Assembly: GCF_030009775.1 (NCBI RefSeq)
Contig: NZ_JASCTH010000019.1
Span: 1 to 64,000 of the forward strand
Length of the DNA stretch: 64,000 bases
Direction: 5' to 3'
Source: Actinoplanes sandaracinus
Lineage (GTDB): Bacteria > Actinomycetota > Actinomycetes > Mycobacteriales > Micromonosporaceae
The position numbers and the translations under genes were made by a program. Positions within the stretch are counted from its first letter, which is position 1. Every line of letters starts with the position of its first letter. Below the pieces are notes generated by a model that was not told the origin of the DNA, ran no database searches, and saw only the letters and a program-made list of their open reading frames with translations. Of the stretch, positions 48,689 to 58,413 are shown in pieces.

Positions 48689-49936
48689 ATGGCACTTCTG
48701 GAAGCGGTTCGGGTTCCGCGAGAGATCGCGTCCGGCCGGCGGGCATCAGGCACGGGGCGGCACGGCGCCGGGTTCTGGGCGGTCGCGGTCGCGTTCGCCG
48801 TCGCGATGGCGTTCTCGACCGTCCCGGCGCCGCTGTTCCCCCTGTACACCGCCCGCGACGGGTTCTCCACGTTCACGGTCACGGCGGTGTTCGCCGCCTA
48901 CGCGGTGGGCGTGGTGGTCAGCCTGCTGCTGGCCGGACACGTCTCGGACCGGCTCGGGCGCAAACGGATCCTGATCCCGGCGCTCGGCCTGGAGGTCGTC
49001 GCCGCGCTGCTGTTCCTCACCGGGACGTCGCTACCGCTGCTGCTGGCGGCCCGGTTCATCACCGGACTCGGCGTCGGCATGATCACCGCGACGGCCACCG
49101 CGCACCTGCACGAGTTGCACGCCGCCCACCGTCCGGGCGCCTCCGGCACCCGGTTCGAGGTGGTCTCGACGGCCGCGAACATCGGCGGGCTCGGGCTCGG
49201 CACGCTGGTGGCGGGTTTCCTCGCCGAATTCGTCACGGCACCGTTGCGTACGCCGTACGCAATCTTCTTGCTTCTCCTGGTGGCCGCCATCGCGGCCGTG
49301 GCGGTGAGCCCGGAGACCGTGCGTCGCGCCGGCGCCTACCGTTACCGTCCGCAGCGAGTCAGCATCGGGCGTGGGCCCGCCTATCCGGCCGCGGCCACCG
49401 GCGCGTTCGCGGCGTTCTCGGTCTTCGGGTTCTTCACCTCGGTGGCGCCCGGTTTCGTCGCCGGCACGCTGCAGCACCCGTCCCGGTTCCTGGCCGGGCT
49501 GATCGTCTTCGCCGTCTTCGGCGCTTCGGCGGCCGCGCAGACCCTGACCACCCGCTGGACCGCGCGGAGCAGGACGGTGTCCGGCCTGACCGCCCAGGCC
49601 GCCGGCCTCCTCACGCTGGTCACCGGCATGCACGTGGCCAGCCTGCCGGTCTTCCTCAGCGGCGGCATGCTCGCCGGCATCGGCGCCGGAGTCCTCTTCA
49701 AAGCCTCCCTCGGTACGGTCGCCGCGCACGCCACGCCGGCTGACCGGGGCGCCGCACTCGCCGGGCTGTTCCTGATCGCCTACGTCGCCTTGGCGGTGTC
49801 CGCCCTGGCCATCGGCATGGCCAGCCGGTTCGCGGGCGTCGTCACCGTGATGACGTGGTTCGCCGCTGCCCTACTGGCCTTGCTCACCGTGGTCGCGCTG
49901 TTGTCCCACCGGTCCCGCCGACCCCCGCAGCCGTAG
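48689..49936 (+). CDS. MFS transporter
   Basis: The 415-residue protein has 12 membrane segments starting GFWAVAVAFAVAMAFSTVPA and the loop-2 signature VSDRLGRKRILIPALGLEVV. It belongs to the sugar or drug efflux side of the major facilitator superfamily. The ATG at 48689 leaves an N-terminal extension of about 30 charged residues. Control by the divergent LysR is inferred from gene order. Substrate unknown. Confidence 0.85.
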   Translation: MALLEAVRVPREIASGRRASGTGRHGAGFWAVAVAFAVAMAFSTVPAPLFPLYTARDGFSTFTVTAVFAAYAVGVVVSLLLAGHVSDRLGRKRILIPALGLEVVAALLFLTGTSLPLLLAARFITGLGVGMITATATAHLHELHAAHRPGASGTRFEVVSTAANIGGLGLGTLVAGFLAEFVTAPLRTPYAIFLLLLVAAIAAVAVSPETVRRAGAYRYRPQRVSIGRGPAYPAAATGAFAAFSVFGFFTSVAPGFVAGTLQHPSRFLAGLIVFAVFGASAAAQTLTTRWTARSRTVSGLTAQAAGLLTLVTGMHVASLPVFLSGGMLAGIGAGVLFKASLGTVAAHATPADRGAALAGLFLIAYVALAVSALAIGMASRFAGVVTVMTWFAAALLALLTVVALLSHRSRRPPQP

Positions 49937-50126
49937 CCCACACCCGCCACCCACAACACGCGCCCGCTACGGCCGACCCCGCAGCCGGACGGCAGGCACG
50001 GAATTCCACGGCGACGGCACGTGTGGACTACGGCTGACTTGCCTTCGCCGCAGCTCGCGTGCTGGTTGGAGCTCCGCGGCACGTCGCACGGGCGGCGTGG
50101 CCGCTCGGCGGCCGATCGGGCGCGCA

Positions 50127-50172
50127 ATTGTGAGAGTTGACTCTCACAATTTATGAGAGGACACTCTCACAA
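50127..50172. promoter_or_regulatory. Double operator of the HTH-MFS pair
   Basis: A perfect 24-bp inverted repeat (ATTGTGAGAG-TTGA-CTCTCACAAT, 50127-50150) is followed at once by a second, shorter one (ATGAGAG-GACA-CTCTCAC). The ArsR-type start is at 50174. Such twin sites over the start are typical for autorepression by this class. Confidence 0.75.
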
Positions 50173-50173
50173 C

Positions 50174-50818
50174 ATGGGCGCTTCGAACCATCTCGGCGAT
50201 GTCGAGATCACCGATCCACAGGCCATGCGCGCGCTGGCCCACCCCGTCCGGCTCGCGATTCTCGACATCCTCCGGCGGAACGGCCCCGCCACCGCGACGC
50301 AGTTGGCGCCCGAGGTCGGGGCGACCCCCACGGTGACCAGCTGGCACCTGCGCCATCTGGCGAGTTTCGGCCTCGTGCGCGACGCCGCACCCGGCCCCGA
50401 CCGCCGGCAGCGACGGTGGGAGACGGTCGGCCGCGGGTTCCGCTTCAGCGCGCCGGCGGACGACGAGGCCGGCGCGACCGCGGCACGCGCGCTGGCACAG
50501 GAGATGTTCCTGCGCTACGCCGATCTCCCTCACCGCTGGATCACCGAGGTGGAGCCGCGCCTGTCGCCGGAGTGGCGCCGGCTGGGCGGGCTGTCCAACA
50601 CTCGGGTCTCCGTCACCGCCGAGGAGCTCGCAGCGATCGAGGACGCGATCGAGCGCGTGCTGGCGCCATATGTCACCAGGGATGCCGAGAAACGGCCGGC
50701 GCGAAGCCGCCCGGTCCGGCTGATGCGATACGTCCTTCCGGAGGACACCGACGACCTTCCCAAAGACACCGGCGCGCTTTCCGAGGATGCCGGTGAGCGG
50801 ACAGGGAGGCAGCCGTGA
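50174..50818 (+). CDS. ArsR-like winged-helix regulator
   Basis: The 214-residue protein has an ArsR-type HTH (about 14-80; MRALAHPVRLAILDILRRNG, then ATQLAPEVGATPTVTSWHLR, then HLASFGLVRDA) and a long helical C-terminal part. ATG 50174 is used because it directly follows the operator pair; translation may be leaderless or weakly initiated. It overlaps the MFS gene by 4 nt (GTGA), so it almost certainly controls this exporter together with itself. Confidence 0.85.
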   Translation: MGASNHLGDVEITDPQAMRALAHPVRLAILDILRRNGPATATQLAPEVGATPTVTSWHLRHLASFGLVRDAAPGPDRRQRRWETVGRGFRFSAPADDEAGATAARALAQEMFLRYADLPHRWITEVEPRLSPEWRRLGGLSNTRVSVTAEELAAIEDAIERVLAPYVTRDAEKRPARSRPVRLMRYVLPEDTDDLPKDTGALSEDAGERTGRQP

Positions 50819-52128
50819 GCGCTTCCGGCCAGCCCGCGACGATGCCGGCTCCCACGTCGTTGTGGCGTGACGGACCGTTCCTCCGGCTGTGGGGCGGCCA
50901 GTCGCTGTCGCAGTTCGGTGACCGCATCTCCGAGTTGGCGCTCCCCCTGATCGCCGTGACCCTGCTGCACGCCTCGACCGCCGAGGTCGCCGCGGTGACG
51001 GCACTGGTCTGGGCCCCGAACCTGCTGGCGATCCTCCTGGGCGCCTGGGTCGACCAGCAGCGCCGGAAGCGCCGGCTGATGGTCCTCGCGGACCTGGTGC
51101 GTGCGCTGGCACTCGCCACGCTGCCGGTCGCCTACCTGTTCGGCGCCGTCACCCTGGGCCACCTCTATGCGGTCGCCGTGGTCACCGGCGCCGCCGGGGT
51201 CCTGTTCAACACCTCCTACGCGCCGTTCTTCGCGCGTCTGGTGCCGCGCCGGTCCTACATCGACGCGAACAGCAAACTCGGCGCCAGCCGATCCATCTCG
51301 CACGTGGCCGGCCCGGCGATCGGCGGGGCCCTGGTCCAGTTGCTGACCGCGCCGATCGCTGTTCTCGCCGACGCCGTCACCTTCCTGCTGTCCGCGTTCC
51401 TGATCGGACGGATCCGCGTCGCCGAGGAGCCCGCGGCAGCGCCGGACGGCAGCACCGAACCACCCATGCTCACCCGGGCCCGGCAGGGCCTGCGTCTGGT
51501 CGTGAGCCACCCGATCCTGCGGGCCAGCCTCGCCTGCTGCACCACCGTCAACTTCTTCAGCTTCGTGGCGTACGGCCTGACCGTCCTGTTCGCCAGCCGC
51601 GTCCTGGAGCTGTCGGCGGGGGCCATCGGCCTGGCCTTCGGAGTCGGGGCGACCGGCGGTCTCCTCGGCGCCGTCCTCGCCCCACGGATCTCGCAGCGCC
51701 TGGGCGTCGGTCCCACCATCGCCACCGGGGTGGTGCTCTACGCCGCGCCGATCGCCGTCATCGCCGCGGCCGGCGGCCCGTTCTGGGTTCGCGTCGGCGC
51801 GCTCGCCGCGGCCGAGTTCGTCTCCGGTTTCGGCATCATGCTGTTCGACATCAACCTCAACTCGCTGCAGACCAGCGTCATACCGGACGACATGAGAAGC
51901 CGTGTGTCCGGCGCGTTCAGCACCGTCAACTACGGCATCCGGCCTCTCGGCGCGCTCGCCGGCGGTCTGCTCGGCACCGTCGCCGGCATGCGGCCGAGTC
52001 TGCTGATCGCCGCCGCGGGCGGCACTCTGTCGGTGCTGTGGCTCCTGACCTCGCCGATCGTGCGGATCCGGTCCCTGGACGCGGCCGAACCCGGGCGCGG
52101 CCCCACGCCCGGGCCCGCGGGACGTTGA
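50815..52128 (+). CDS. MFS transporter (MFS_3/enterobactin-exporter type)
   Basis: The 437-residue protein begins WRDGPFLRLWGGQSLSQFGD, then RISELALPLIAVTLLHAST, typical for the actinobacterial 'MFS_3' exporters, and has the loop VDQQRRKRRLMVLADLVRAL. Twelve membrane segments are readable. Its last 15 codons (AAEPGRGPTPGPAGR) lie inside a 61-bp tandem repeat, so the C-terminal tail was created or altered by the repeat. It is coupled to the regulator by a GTGA overlap. Confidence 0.85.
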   Translation: MSASGQPATMPAPTSLWRDGPFLRLWGGQSLSQFGDRISELALPLIAVTLLHASTAEVAAVTALVWAPNLLAILLGAWVDQQRRKRRLMVLADLVRALALATLPVAYLFGAVTLGHLYAVAVVTGAAGVLFNTSYAPFFARLVPRRSYIDANSKLGASRSISHVAGPAIGGALVQLLTAPIAVLADAVTFLLSAFLIGRIRVAEEPAAAPDGSTEPPMLTRARQGLRLVVSHPILRASLACCTTVNFFSFVAYGLTVLFASRVLELSAGAIGLAFGVGATGGLLGAVLAPRISQRLGVGPTIATGVVLYAAPIAVIAAAGGPFWVRVGALAAAEFVSGFGIMLFDINLNSLQTSVIPDDMRSRVSGAFSTVNYGIRPLGALAGGLLGTVAGMRPSLLIAAAGGTLSVLWLLTSPIVRIRSLDAAEPGRGPTPGPAGR

Positions 52129-52253
52129 CGGGAACTGGACACGGGCCGAACCCGGGCGCGGCCCCACGCCTGGGCCCGCGGGACGTTGACGGGAACTGGA
52201 CACGGGCCGAACCCGGGCGCGGCCCCACGCCCGGCCCGGCGGGACGTTGACGG
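52083..52253. repeat. 61-bp tandem repeat across the MFS stop codon
   Basis: The unit beginning GGCCGAACCCGGGCGCGGCC starts at 52083, 52144 and 52205 and is nearly identical in each copy; only the third is cut short. The first copy encodes the transporter's C-terminus and stop, and the others fill the gap before the alcohol dehydrogenase. The unit length is not a multiple of three. Confidence 0.9.
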
Positions 52254-52283
52254 GAGCGCGCCGGGGTATCGAGACTCTTCGGT

Positions 52284-53411
52284 ATGAAAGCCGTGACCGT
52301 GCAGGACGGGGTTTTGTCGGTCGCCGAGGTGCCGCTGCCCGCGCCCGGCCCGGGGCAGGTCAGGCTGCGAGTGACACGGGCCGGCATCTGCGGGTCGGAT
52401 CTGCACGTCCGGGTGCACGCCGGCGCGAGCGCGGACGTCGCCGCCGAAGTCGGTTACCCCGATTTCATGCGGCCGGGGCATCGTGTGGTGATGGGGCACG
52501 AGTTCACCGGTGTCGTGGACGAGTACGGGCCAGGCTGCCGGCGCCGCTGGAGACCGGGGCAGGCGCTGGTCGCGCTGCCGTTGATCCGGCACGGCCACGA
52601 CGTCCACATGATCGGCCTGTCCGAGCACGCTCCGGGCGCCTACGCGGAGTACATGCTGGTCGCCGAGGACACCGCGATGCCGGTGCCGGCCGGGGTCTCC
52701 CCCGATCTGGCGGCGCTCACCGAACCGCTCGCGGTCGCCCGCCACGCCGTCGGGCGCGGGCAGATCTCCCGGAGGGACACGGCGGTGGTGATCGGTTGCG
52801 GTCCGATCGGGCTGGCGACGATCCTCATGCTCAAGGCCGCGGGGGTACGCCGCATCATCGCCGGCGACTACGCGGAGGGCCGCCGGGAGCTGGCCCGCAG
52901 ATGCGGCGCGCACCTCGTCGTCGACCCGGCGACCGCCTCGCCGTGGACCGGCCTCGCCAGCTCGATCACCGACGTCTACGGCGCCGGCCTCGACGCCCTG
53001 CACCGGCTGCGCGGCGTTCCGGGCCTGCCGTGGTGGCTGGCGGTCCGCGCCGCCCGGAGGCTCGCAACCGCCGGGGTGGTCGTGTTCGAGTGCGTCGGCG
53101 TCCCGGGCGTGCTGGAGGACATCGTCACGCACGCGCCGATCCGGTCGCGGGTCGTGGTGGTCGGGGTGTGCATGGAACCGGACACGTTCCGGCCGGCGAT
53201 GGCCATCAACAAGGAGATCGACCTGCGGTTCTCGTTCTGCTACGACCCCGCCGAGTTCCGCGAGACGCTGCACCTGATCGCCGGCGGCCGGGTCGACCCA
53301 CGGCCGCTGATCACCGATGTGGTCGGACTGGACGGTGTCGCCGACGCGTTCGACAGGCTCAGCAAGCCCGGCGACCACGCCAAGATCCTCGTCGATCCGG
53401 CTCAGGGCTGA
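52284..53411 (+). CDS. Zinc-type alcohol dehydrogenase (MDR)
   Basis: The 375-residue protein has VTRAGICGSDLHVRVHAG and VVMGHEFTGVVDEYG, giving catalytic zinc ligands Cys, His and Glu, and a Rossmann motif AVVIGCGPIGLATILMLKAA. The four-Cys structural zinc loop is missing. It closes with GVADAFDRLSKPGDHAKILV. It belongs to medium-chain dehydrogenases of the threonine/sorbitol dehydrogenase-like side and oxidises or reduces an alcohol or aldehyde with NAD(P). The next gene starts 2 nt after its stop, so both are probably cotranscribed. Confidence 0.9.
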   Translation: MKAVTVQDGVLSVAEVPLPAPGPGQVRLRVTRAGICGSDLHVRVHAGASADVAAEVGYPDFMRPGHRVVMGHEFTGVVDEYGPGCRRRWRPGQALVALPLIRHGHDVHMIGLSEHAPGAYAEYMLVAEDTAMPVPAGVSPDLAALTEPLAVARHAVGRGQISRRDTAVVIGCGPIGLATILMLKAAGVRRIIAGDYAEGRRELARRCGAHLVVDPATASPWTGLASSITDVYGAGLDALHRLRGVPGLPWWLAVRAARRLATAGVVVFECVGVPGVLEDIVTHAPIRSRVVVVGVCMEPDTFRPAMAINKEIDLRFSFCYDPAEFRETLHLIAGGRVDPRPLITDVVGLDGVADAFDRLSKPGDHAKILVDPAQG

Positions 53412-53413
53412 CC

Positions 53414-56400
53414 GTGCCCGTCACCCCGCTGCTGGCCGGTGACCCGGACCGCCTCGGCGATCACGTGCTGCTCGGGCGGCTCGGTGCGGGCGGGATGGGC
53501 ACGGTCTACCTTGGCCGGGCGCCGGACGGGCGGTCGGTGGCGGTCAAGGCGGTCCGCGCGGAGTGGTCGGCGGACCCCAAGTTCCTGGCCCGGTTCCACA
53601 GCGAGGTCAAAAGGGCCAGGCAGGTGCCTCCCTTCTGTACGGCCGCGGTCCTGCACGACGATCTGGAGCACGATCCGCCGTACCTCGTCGTCGAATATGT
53701 GGACGGGCCGAGCCTCGCCGACGTGGTCCGGGAAAGCGGCCCGCTCACCGCCTCCGAGGTGTACGCGGTGGCCGTCGGCGTGGCCACCGCGCTGGTCGCC
53801 ATCCACTCCGCCGGAGTCGTGCACCGCGACCTGAAACCGGCGAACGTGCTGCTCGCCGTCGGCCTACCCAAGGTGATCGACTTCGGGATCGCCCGCAGCG
53901 CCGAGCTGAGCGCCGAGCTGACCGCCCCCGACCAGGTGATCGGCACGATCGGCTACCTCGCGCCGGAGTGCCTGGACACCGGGGCGCGCGGCCGGATCGG
54001 CCCGCCGGCGGACGTGTTCGCGTGGGGTGTGCTGGTCGGCTACGCGGCGACCGGCCACACCCCGTTCGGCGGTGATTCGCCGCTGGCCACGATCGGCCGG
54101 ATCCTCACCCAGCCACCCGACCTGACCGGGCTGCCGGGGTCGCTGCGGCACCTGGTCGCGGCAGCCCTGGGGAAGGATCCGCAACGCCGGCCGACGGCGA
54201 ACGAACTGCTGGACACGCTGCTGTCGGCGGGCCGCCCGGACGTGCCCGGCCCCGATATGACGCCCGAGCTGCGCGAGGTGGCGCTGGCCGCACAGGCGAG
54301 CGGGCGCCCGGCCCGCCGCTGGACCGGCCGGGCGGTCGCCGCCGCCCTGGCGGTGGGCCTGCTGGCCGGCGCCGGGATCGCTCTGGCCCGCTCGAACGAC
54401 CGGGTCGAACAGCAGGACCGCGCCCTGGTGCAGCGGGACCTGCTGAACCGGGCGGCGGAGATCCAGGACGCCGATCCGGGTCTGGCGTTGCGGCTGGCGG
54501 TGACGGCCGAGGCGATCAGCCCGTCCGAGCGCGGCCGGGCCGCGGTCACCGAGGCCCTGGCCACCGGGTACGACGGCGAGCTGAGCCCCGGTTCGGCGGT
54601 CTACACGGCCGAGTACCGGCCGGACGGGGCGATGGTGGCGACCGGCGGCTCCGATCGGATCGATCTGTGGTCGGTGGCCGATCACCGGTTCACCCCGGTG
54701 GCGTCGCTGCGGACCGGCCGGGGCGAGACCTCGGACCTGGCGTTCAGCCCCGACGGACGGGTGCTGGCCTCGGCCGGCGGGCGGCTGCACCTGTGGGACG
54801 TCGCCGGGGTCACCCGGCTGGCCGAGATCGACGGCGACGGCTGGGACAGCGTGCAGTTCAGCGGCGACGGCGAGCGGCTGCTCACGGTGTCCGACACGAT
54901 CGGGTTGTGGGACGTCCGGGACCGTACCCGCCCGCGGTCGTTGTGGCGCACGGCCGGCGCCGTGACCAGGGGCGGCGCGCGCCTCAGTCCGGACGGTTCG
55001 GTTCTGGCCGGCGTCGCCGAGGGCGAGGTGCTGACGCTGTGGGCGACACCCGCCGACGGGCCGCCGCGGGAACTGGCCCGGATCGGGGACGCGGACGCGG
55101 TCATCCACGTGGCGTTCAGCCCGGACGGCAAGCTGCTGGCCGCGGCCACGGTCACCGACGGGGTGCGGATCTACGACCTGAGCGATCCGGCGCGGCCACG
55201 CTACCGGGGCTCGTTCGGCCAGGACGAGGGGCCGACGACGACGATGGCGTTCGACCGTGCCGGCGCCACGGTGGCGGTCGGCAGCGGCGAGCGGGCCGTC
55301 GCCCTGTGGAGCGTGGCCGACCCGCAGCGGCCGGTCCCGGTGCGGGTGCTGCGCCGCGACGGCGGCTGGATCTCCTCGATCGACTTCACGCCGGACGGCA
55401 CCCGGCTGCTCACCGCGGGCTGGCAGGGCGCCGCCACCTCGGCCGCGCTGTGGCGGATCACCCCGTTCGCGCCCGGGCGTCTGGCGACGATTCCCGGCCC
55501 GGAGGATCGGCAACGGCAGGTGGCGCTCTCCGACGCCGACCTGCTCGCGGTCTCCTCGGCTCAGAAGATCGACTTCTTCGGGGTACGGGACTCCAGCCGT
55601 CCCGCCGAGGCCCGCCCGCCACTGCCGGTCGCCGCGCCGGCCCGGCTGCGTCTGGGCGGTGCGAAGGCCTACATGTTCGCGGCGGGCACGATCACCGATC
55701 TGTCCACGGCCGAGCCCCGTACCGTGCTCGACCTCGACGGCCCGGTCCTCGACGTCGACGCGGAGCGAGGCCGGGCCGCCGTTCTCGACCGGGGGACGCG
55801 GGTGCTGATCTACCAGCTCGGCGCCGGCGCCGAGATCCTCGCCGCGATCCCGGCCTCACCCGCCTCGATCGCGGCCTTCGACCCGGGCACCGGAAACCTG
55901 GTGATCGCCCAGGACAACGGTGGCACCGAATCCGCCCTGACCACCTGGGACCTGACCGATCCGACCAGCCCGGCCCGGGCCGCCACGCTGGGCGGGCGGG
56001 GCGGGTTCCAGCGGGTCGCCGCGCACGCCGGAACGGTCGTGGCGGCCCACCGCGACGTGTTCACCTGGACTCTGCGCAACGGAGTCCCGGCCATGCGGAC
56101 CGCCCCGCGCCCACGCATCCCGGGCAACGATGCCGGTTCGCTGGCGCTGACCACCGACCGCGCACTGCTGGCGCTGTCCTCGCCGGCCGGCACCGAGCTG
56201 TGGCGCCTGCCGGAGGAGTCCGACCCGATCCTCTTGACGGTTCTGCCGGGCACGCACACCAGCTCCACGTTCAGTCCGGACCGGCCGCTGCTCGTCACCG
56301 CCGACGAGTACGGCACCCACCTCTGGGACATCGGCGGGCTGCGCGAAGCGGTACGCGACCCCCGGGCCGCGGCGTGCCGGCGCACCACCGGGCTCACCGA

Positions 56401-56455
56401 GCCGGAATGGGCGGCCCACGCGTCCACACTGCCGTTCGAGGCGTCCTGCCCTTGA
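53414..56455 (+). CDS. Ser/Thr protein kinase fused to WD40 repeats
   Basis: The 1013-residue protein (GTG 53414) has a Pkn-type kinase (about 12-270: LLGRLGAGGMGTVYLGRA, VAVKAVRAEW, GVVHRDLKPANVLLAV, VIDFGIARSAEL, GTIGYLAPECL). A membrane segment follows (about 305-322, VAAALAVGLLAGAGIALA), then a signal-sensing N-cap (RDLLNRAAEIQDADPGLALR) and a degenerate WD40 region of about 650 residues (TSDLAFSPDGRVLASAGGRL; HVAFSPDGKLLAAATVTDG; LWRLPEESDP). With the membrane segment between them, the WD40 part should lie outside the cell. Such kinases are frequent in Actinoplanes-like genomes; the substrate is unknown. Confidence 0.9.
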   Translation: MPVTPLLAGDPDRLGDHVLLGRLGAGGMGTVYLGRAPDGRSVAVKAVRAEWSADPKFLARFHSEVKRARQVPPFCTAAVLHDDLEHDPPYLVVEYVDGPSLADVVRESGPLTASEVYAVAVGVATALVAIHSAGVVHRDLKPANVLLAVGLPKVIDFGIARSAELSAELTAPDQVIGTIGYLAPECLDTGARGRIGPPADVFAWGVLVGYAATGHTPFGGDSPLATIGRILTQPPDLTGLPGSLRHLVAAALGKDPQRRPTANELLDTLLSAGRPDVPGPDMTPELREVALAAQASGRPARRWTGRAVAAALAVGLLAGAGIALARSNDRVEQQDRALVQRDLLNRAAEIQDADPGLALRLAVTAEAISPSERGRAAVTEALATGYDGELSPGSAVYTAEYRPDGAMVATGGSDRIDLWSVADHRFTPVASLRTGRGETSDLAFSPDGRVLASAGGRLHLWDVAGVTRLAEIDGDGWDSVQFSGDGERLLTVSDTIGLWDVRDRTRPRSLWRTAGAVTRGGARLSPDGSVLAGVAEGEVLTLWATPADGPPRELARIGDADAVIHVAFSPDGKLLAAATVTDGVRIYDLSDPARPRYRGSFGQDEGPTTTMAFDRAGATVAVGSGERAVALWSVADPQRPVPVRVLRRDGGWISSIDFTPDGTRLLTAGWQGAATSAALWRITPFAPGRLATIPGPEDRQRQVALSDADLLAVSSAQKIDFFGVRDSSRPAEARPPLPVAAPARLRLGGAKAYMFAAGTITDLSTAEPRTVLDLDGPVLDVDAERGRAAVLDRGTRVLIYQLGAGAEILAAIPASPASIAAFDPGTGNLVIAQDNGGTESALTTWDLTDPTSPARAATLGGRGGFQRVAAHAGTVVAAHRDVFTWTLRNGVPAMRTAPRPRIPGNDAGSLALTTDRALLALSSPAGTELWRLPEESDPILLTVLPGTHTSSTFSPDRPLLVTADEYGTHLWDIGGLREAVRDPRAAACRRTTGLTEPEWAAHASTLPFEASCP

Positions 56456-56657
56456 TCGCGGGCGTCGTCCCGGCCCTGATCGGGGGCTCGTGGGACCGCC
56501 GGAGCGACACAGCCGGTGACCACCGGATTCGCCCCGGCGGTCGCGGGGAGCGCCGGCGTGGCAGCCACCTCGCGGGTCGCACAGCCACGGTTCGGGTAGC
56601 CGTACCGATGATGGCCTGCATTGCCGTTGATCTTCGGAAGAGCCGTCGCCGCCCGCG

Positions 56658-57095
56658 TCACACCGTGGCGTAGACGGGGAGCGTCTCGTATCGCTGGACC
56701 GCCGGGTTGGTCAGGAAGAGCCGTTCGGCGATGCGGCGGTACCCGTCGAAGTCGGCGGTCCGGATCACCACGGCGAAGTCCCACTGGCCGGCGACGTGAT
56801 AGCAGGTGACGACCGCCGGTTCGGCGCGGATCTGCCCGGTGAACGCCGCGAAGTGGTGGCTCTCGTCGGAGACCAGGCAGACGAGTGCGAGCGTGGTCAT
56901 GGCCTGGCCGATCGCGCGCGGGTCGAGGACGGCGATCTCGGCGCGGATCACCCCGGACGCCCGCAGCCTGGTGAGGCGGCGCTGGACGGCGCTCGGTGAC
57001 AGGCCGACGAGGTCGCCGAGCTCCCGCAGGGGGCGGCTGGCGTCGACGCTGACGAGTTCGAGCAGCCGGCGGTCCAGATCGTCCAGTTCGGGCAC
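56658..57095 (-). CDS. Lrp/AsnC-family regulator
   Basis: The 145-residue protein (GTG 57095) has the AsnC HTH (LDDLDRRLLELVSVDASRPL, then GDLVGLSPSAVQRRLTRLRA) and the RAM domain (TCYHVAGQWDFAVVIRTADF, FDGYRRIAERLFL). It binds amino acids through the RAM fold. It is divergent from the aminotransferase at 57165 (69 nt), so regulation of that gene is likely. Confidence 0.9.
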   Translation of the reverse strand: MPELDDLDRRLLELVSVDASRPLRELGDLVGLSPSAVQRRLTRLRASGVIRAEIAVLDPRAIGQAMTTLALVCLVSDESHHFAAFTGQIRAEPAVVTCYHVAGQWDFAVVIRTADFDGYRRIAERLFLTNPAVQRYETLPVYATV

Positions 57096-57164
57096 GCAAA
57101 AACGTTGCGTCAGCGGGCAAGAATTGTCAATCGCAGCCCGGGTCGTCCCGTTTAGCCTGGTCTC

Positions 57165-58280
57165 ATGTTGGACGACATCGATATCGCCGCCCTGTCCGCG
57201 CGCCCCGGAGTGAAGTGGGCCCGGGCCCGGGCCGGCGGGGCGATCCCGGCGTGGATCGCCGACATGGACTTCCCGGCCCCGGAGCCGGTGCGCGCGGCCT
57301 TGAGCCGGGCCGCCGAAGCCGATCTCGGTTATCCCGTGTGGGAGGAGGATCCGCTCGCCAATCCGCTGATCGACGCCTACGTCGAGCGCACCTCCGCGAA
57401 GTACGGCCATCGCCCCGATCCGGCCGGCATCCGATTCTTCACCGAGATGATCCAGGCGTTGCAGGCGATCCTGCACCTGACGACCGCGCCGGGCGACGCG
57501 GTGGCGATGCACACGCCGGGGTATCCGCCGTTCCTGGAGACGATCGCGCAGATGGGGCGGCGCCTCGTGCCGATCCCGATGATCGACACCGGCTCGGGGT
57601 GGACGTTCGATCCCGCGCCGGTGGCATCCTGCCGGGTGCTGATCCTGGTCAATCCACAGAACCCGACCGGCCGGGTCTTCACCCGCGACGAGTTGTCGGA
57701 GATCGCCGCGCTCGCCGAGAAGCACGACGTGCTGGTGATCGCGGACGAGATCCACGCGGAACTGATCTACGAGCCGCACCGGCACATCACGTTCGCGAGC
57801 CTGGCCCCGGGGCGGACGGTCACGCTGGCGTCGGCGAGCAAGGCGTTCAATCTGGCCGGGTTGCGCTGCGCGATCGCGGACGTGGCGGTGCCGTCGGTGC
57901 GCAAGGCTCTCGACACGCTGCCGCCGCTGATGCTGGGTCAGCCCGGCACTCTCGGGATCGTCGGCACGCTGGCCGCCTGGGAGCACGGCGAGCCCTGGCT
58001 GGCGGAGGTCCGTGGCCTGCTGGACCGCAACCGGCGCCTGGTCGCGGAGGCCCTGCCCGGGCACCACCGTCCCGAGGCGACCTATCTCGCCTGGCTCGAC
58101 CTGCGGGAGCTCGGGCCGGACCCGGCCGCGCGGATCCTCGCCGAGACTCAGGTGATGCTCAGCCCGGGCCCGCAGTACGGCCCCGGCGGCGAGGGGTACG
58201 CCCGCCTGAACTTCGGAACGTCCCGCCCGGTGCTGGAGGAGATCCTGCGACGATTGGGCACGTATAGACTGCGGTCGTGA
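57165..58280 (+). CDS. PatB/MalY-type PLP aminotransferase or C-S lyase
   Basis: The 371-residue fold-type I PLP enzyme has VKWARARAGGAIPAWIADMD and FPAPEPVRAAL at the start, LILVNPQNPTGRVF, VIADEIHAELIY, the PLP lysine in TLASASKAFNLAGLR, and a C-terminal YARLNFGTSRP arginine. The start pattern 'IPxWIADMDF' is that of the PatB/MalY group, whose members cleave cystathionine or cysteine conjugates or act as aminotransferases. Control by the divergent Lrp protein is inferred. Confidence 0.9.
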   Translation: MLDDIDIAALSARPGVKWARARAGGAIPAWIADMDFPAPEPVRAALSRAAEADLGYPVWEEDPLANPLIDAYVERTSAKYGHRPDPAGIRFFTEMIQALQAILHLTTAPGDAVAMHTPGYPPFLETIAQMGRRLVPIPMIDTGSGWTFDPAPVASCRVLILVNPQNPTGRVFTRDELSEIAALAEKHDVLVIADEIHAELIYEPHRHITFASLAPGRTVTLASASKAFNLAGLRCAIADVAVPSVRKALDTLPPLMLGQPGTLGIVGTLAAWEHGEPWLAEVRGLLDRNRRLVAEALPGHHRPEATYLAWLDLRELGPDPAARILAETQVMLSPGPQYGPGGEGYARLNFGTSRPVLEEILRRLGTYRLRS

Positions 58281-58413
58281 TCCTCCGCATGATCGAGGCG
58301 GACCGGACGCTCAAGATCCAGAAGGGTACATTGACCTGACGCATCTATCACTATGCGTGGAAAATTCCGGACAAGACGTGCCGATCGTCCGTCCATTTGG
58401 GACACTGCCGGAC

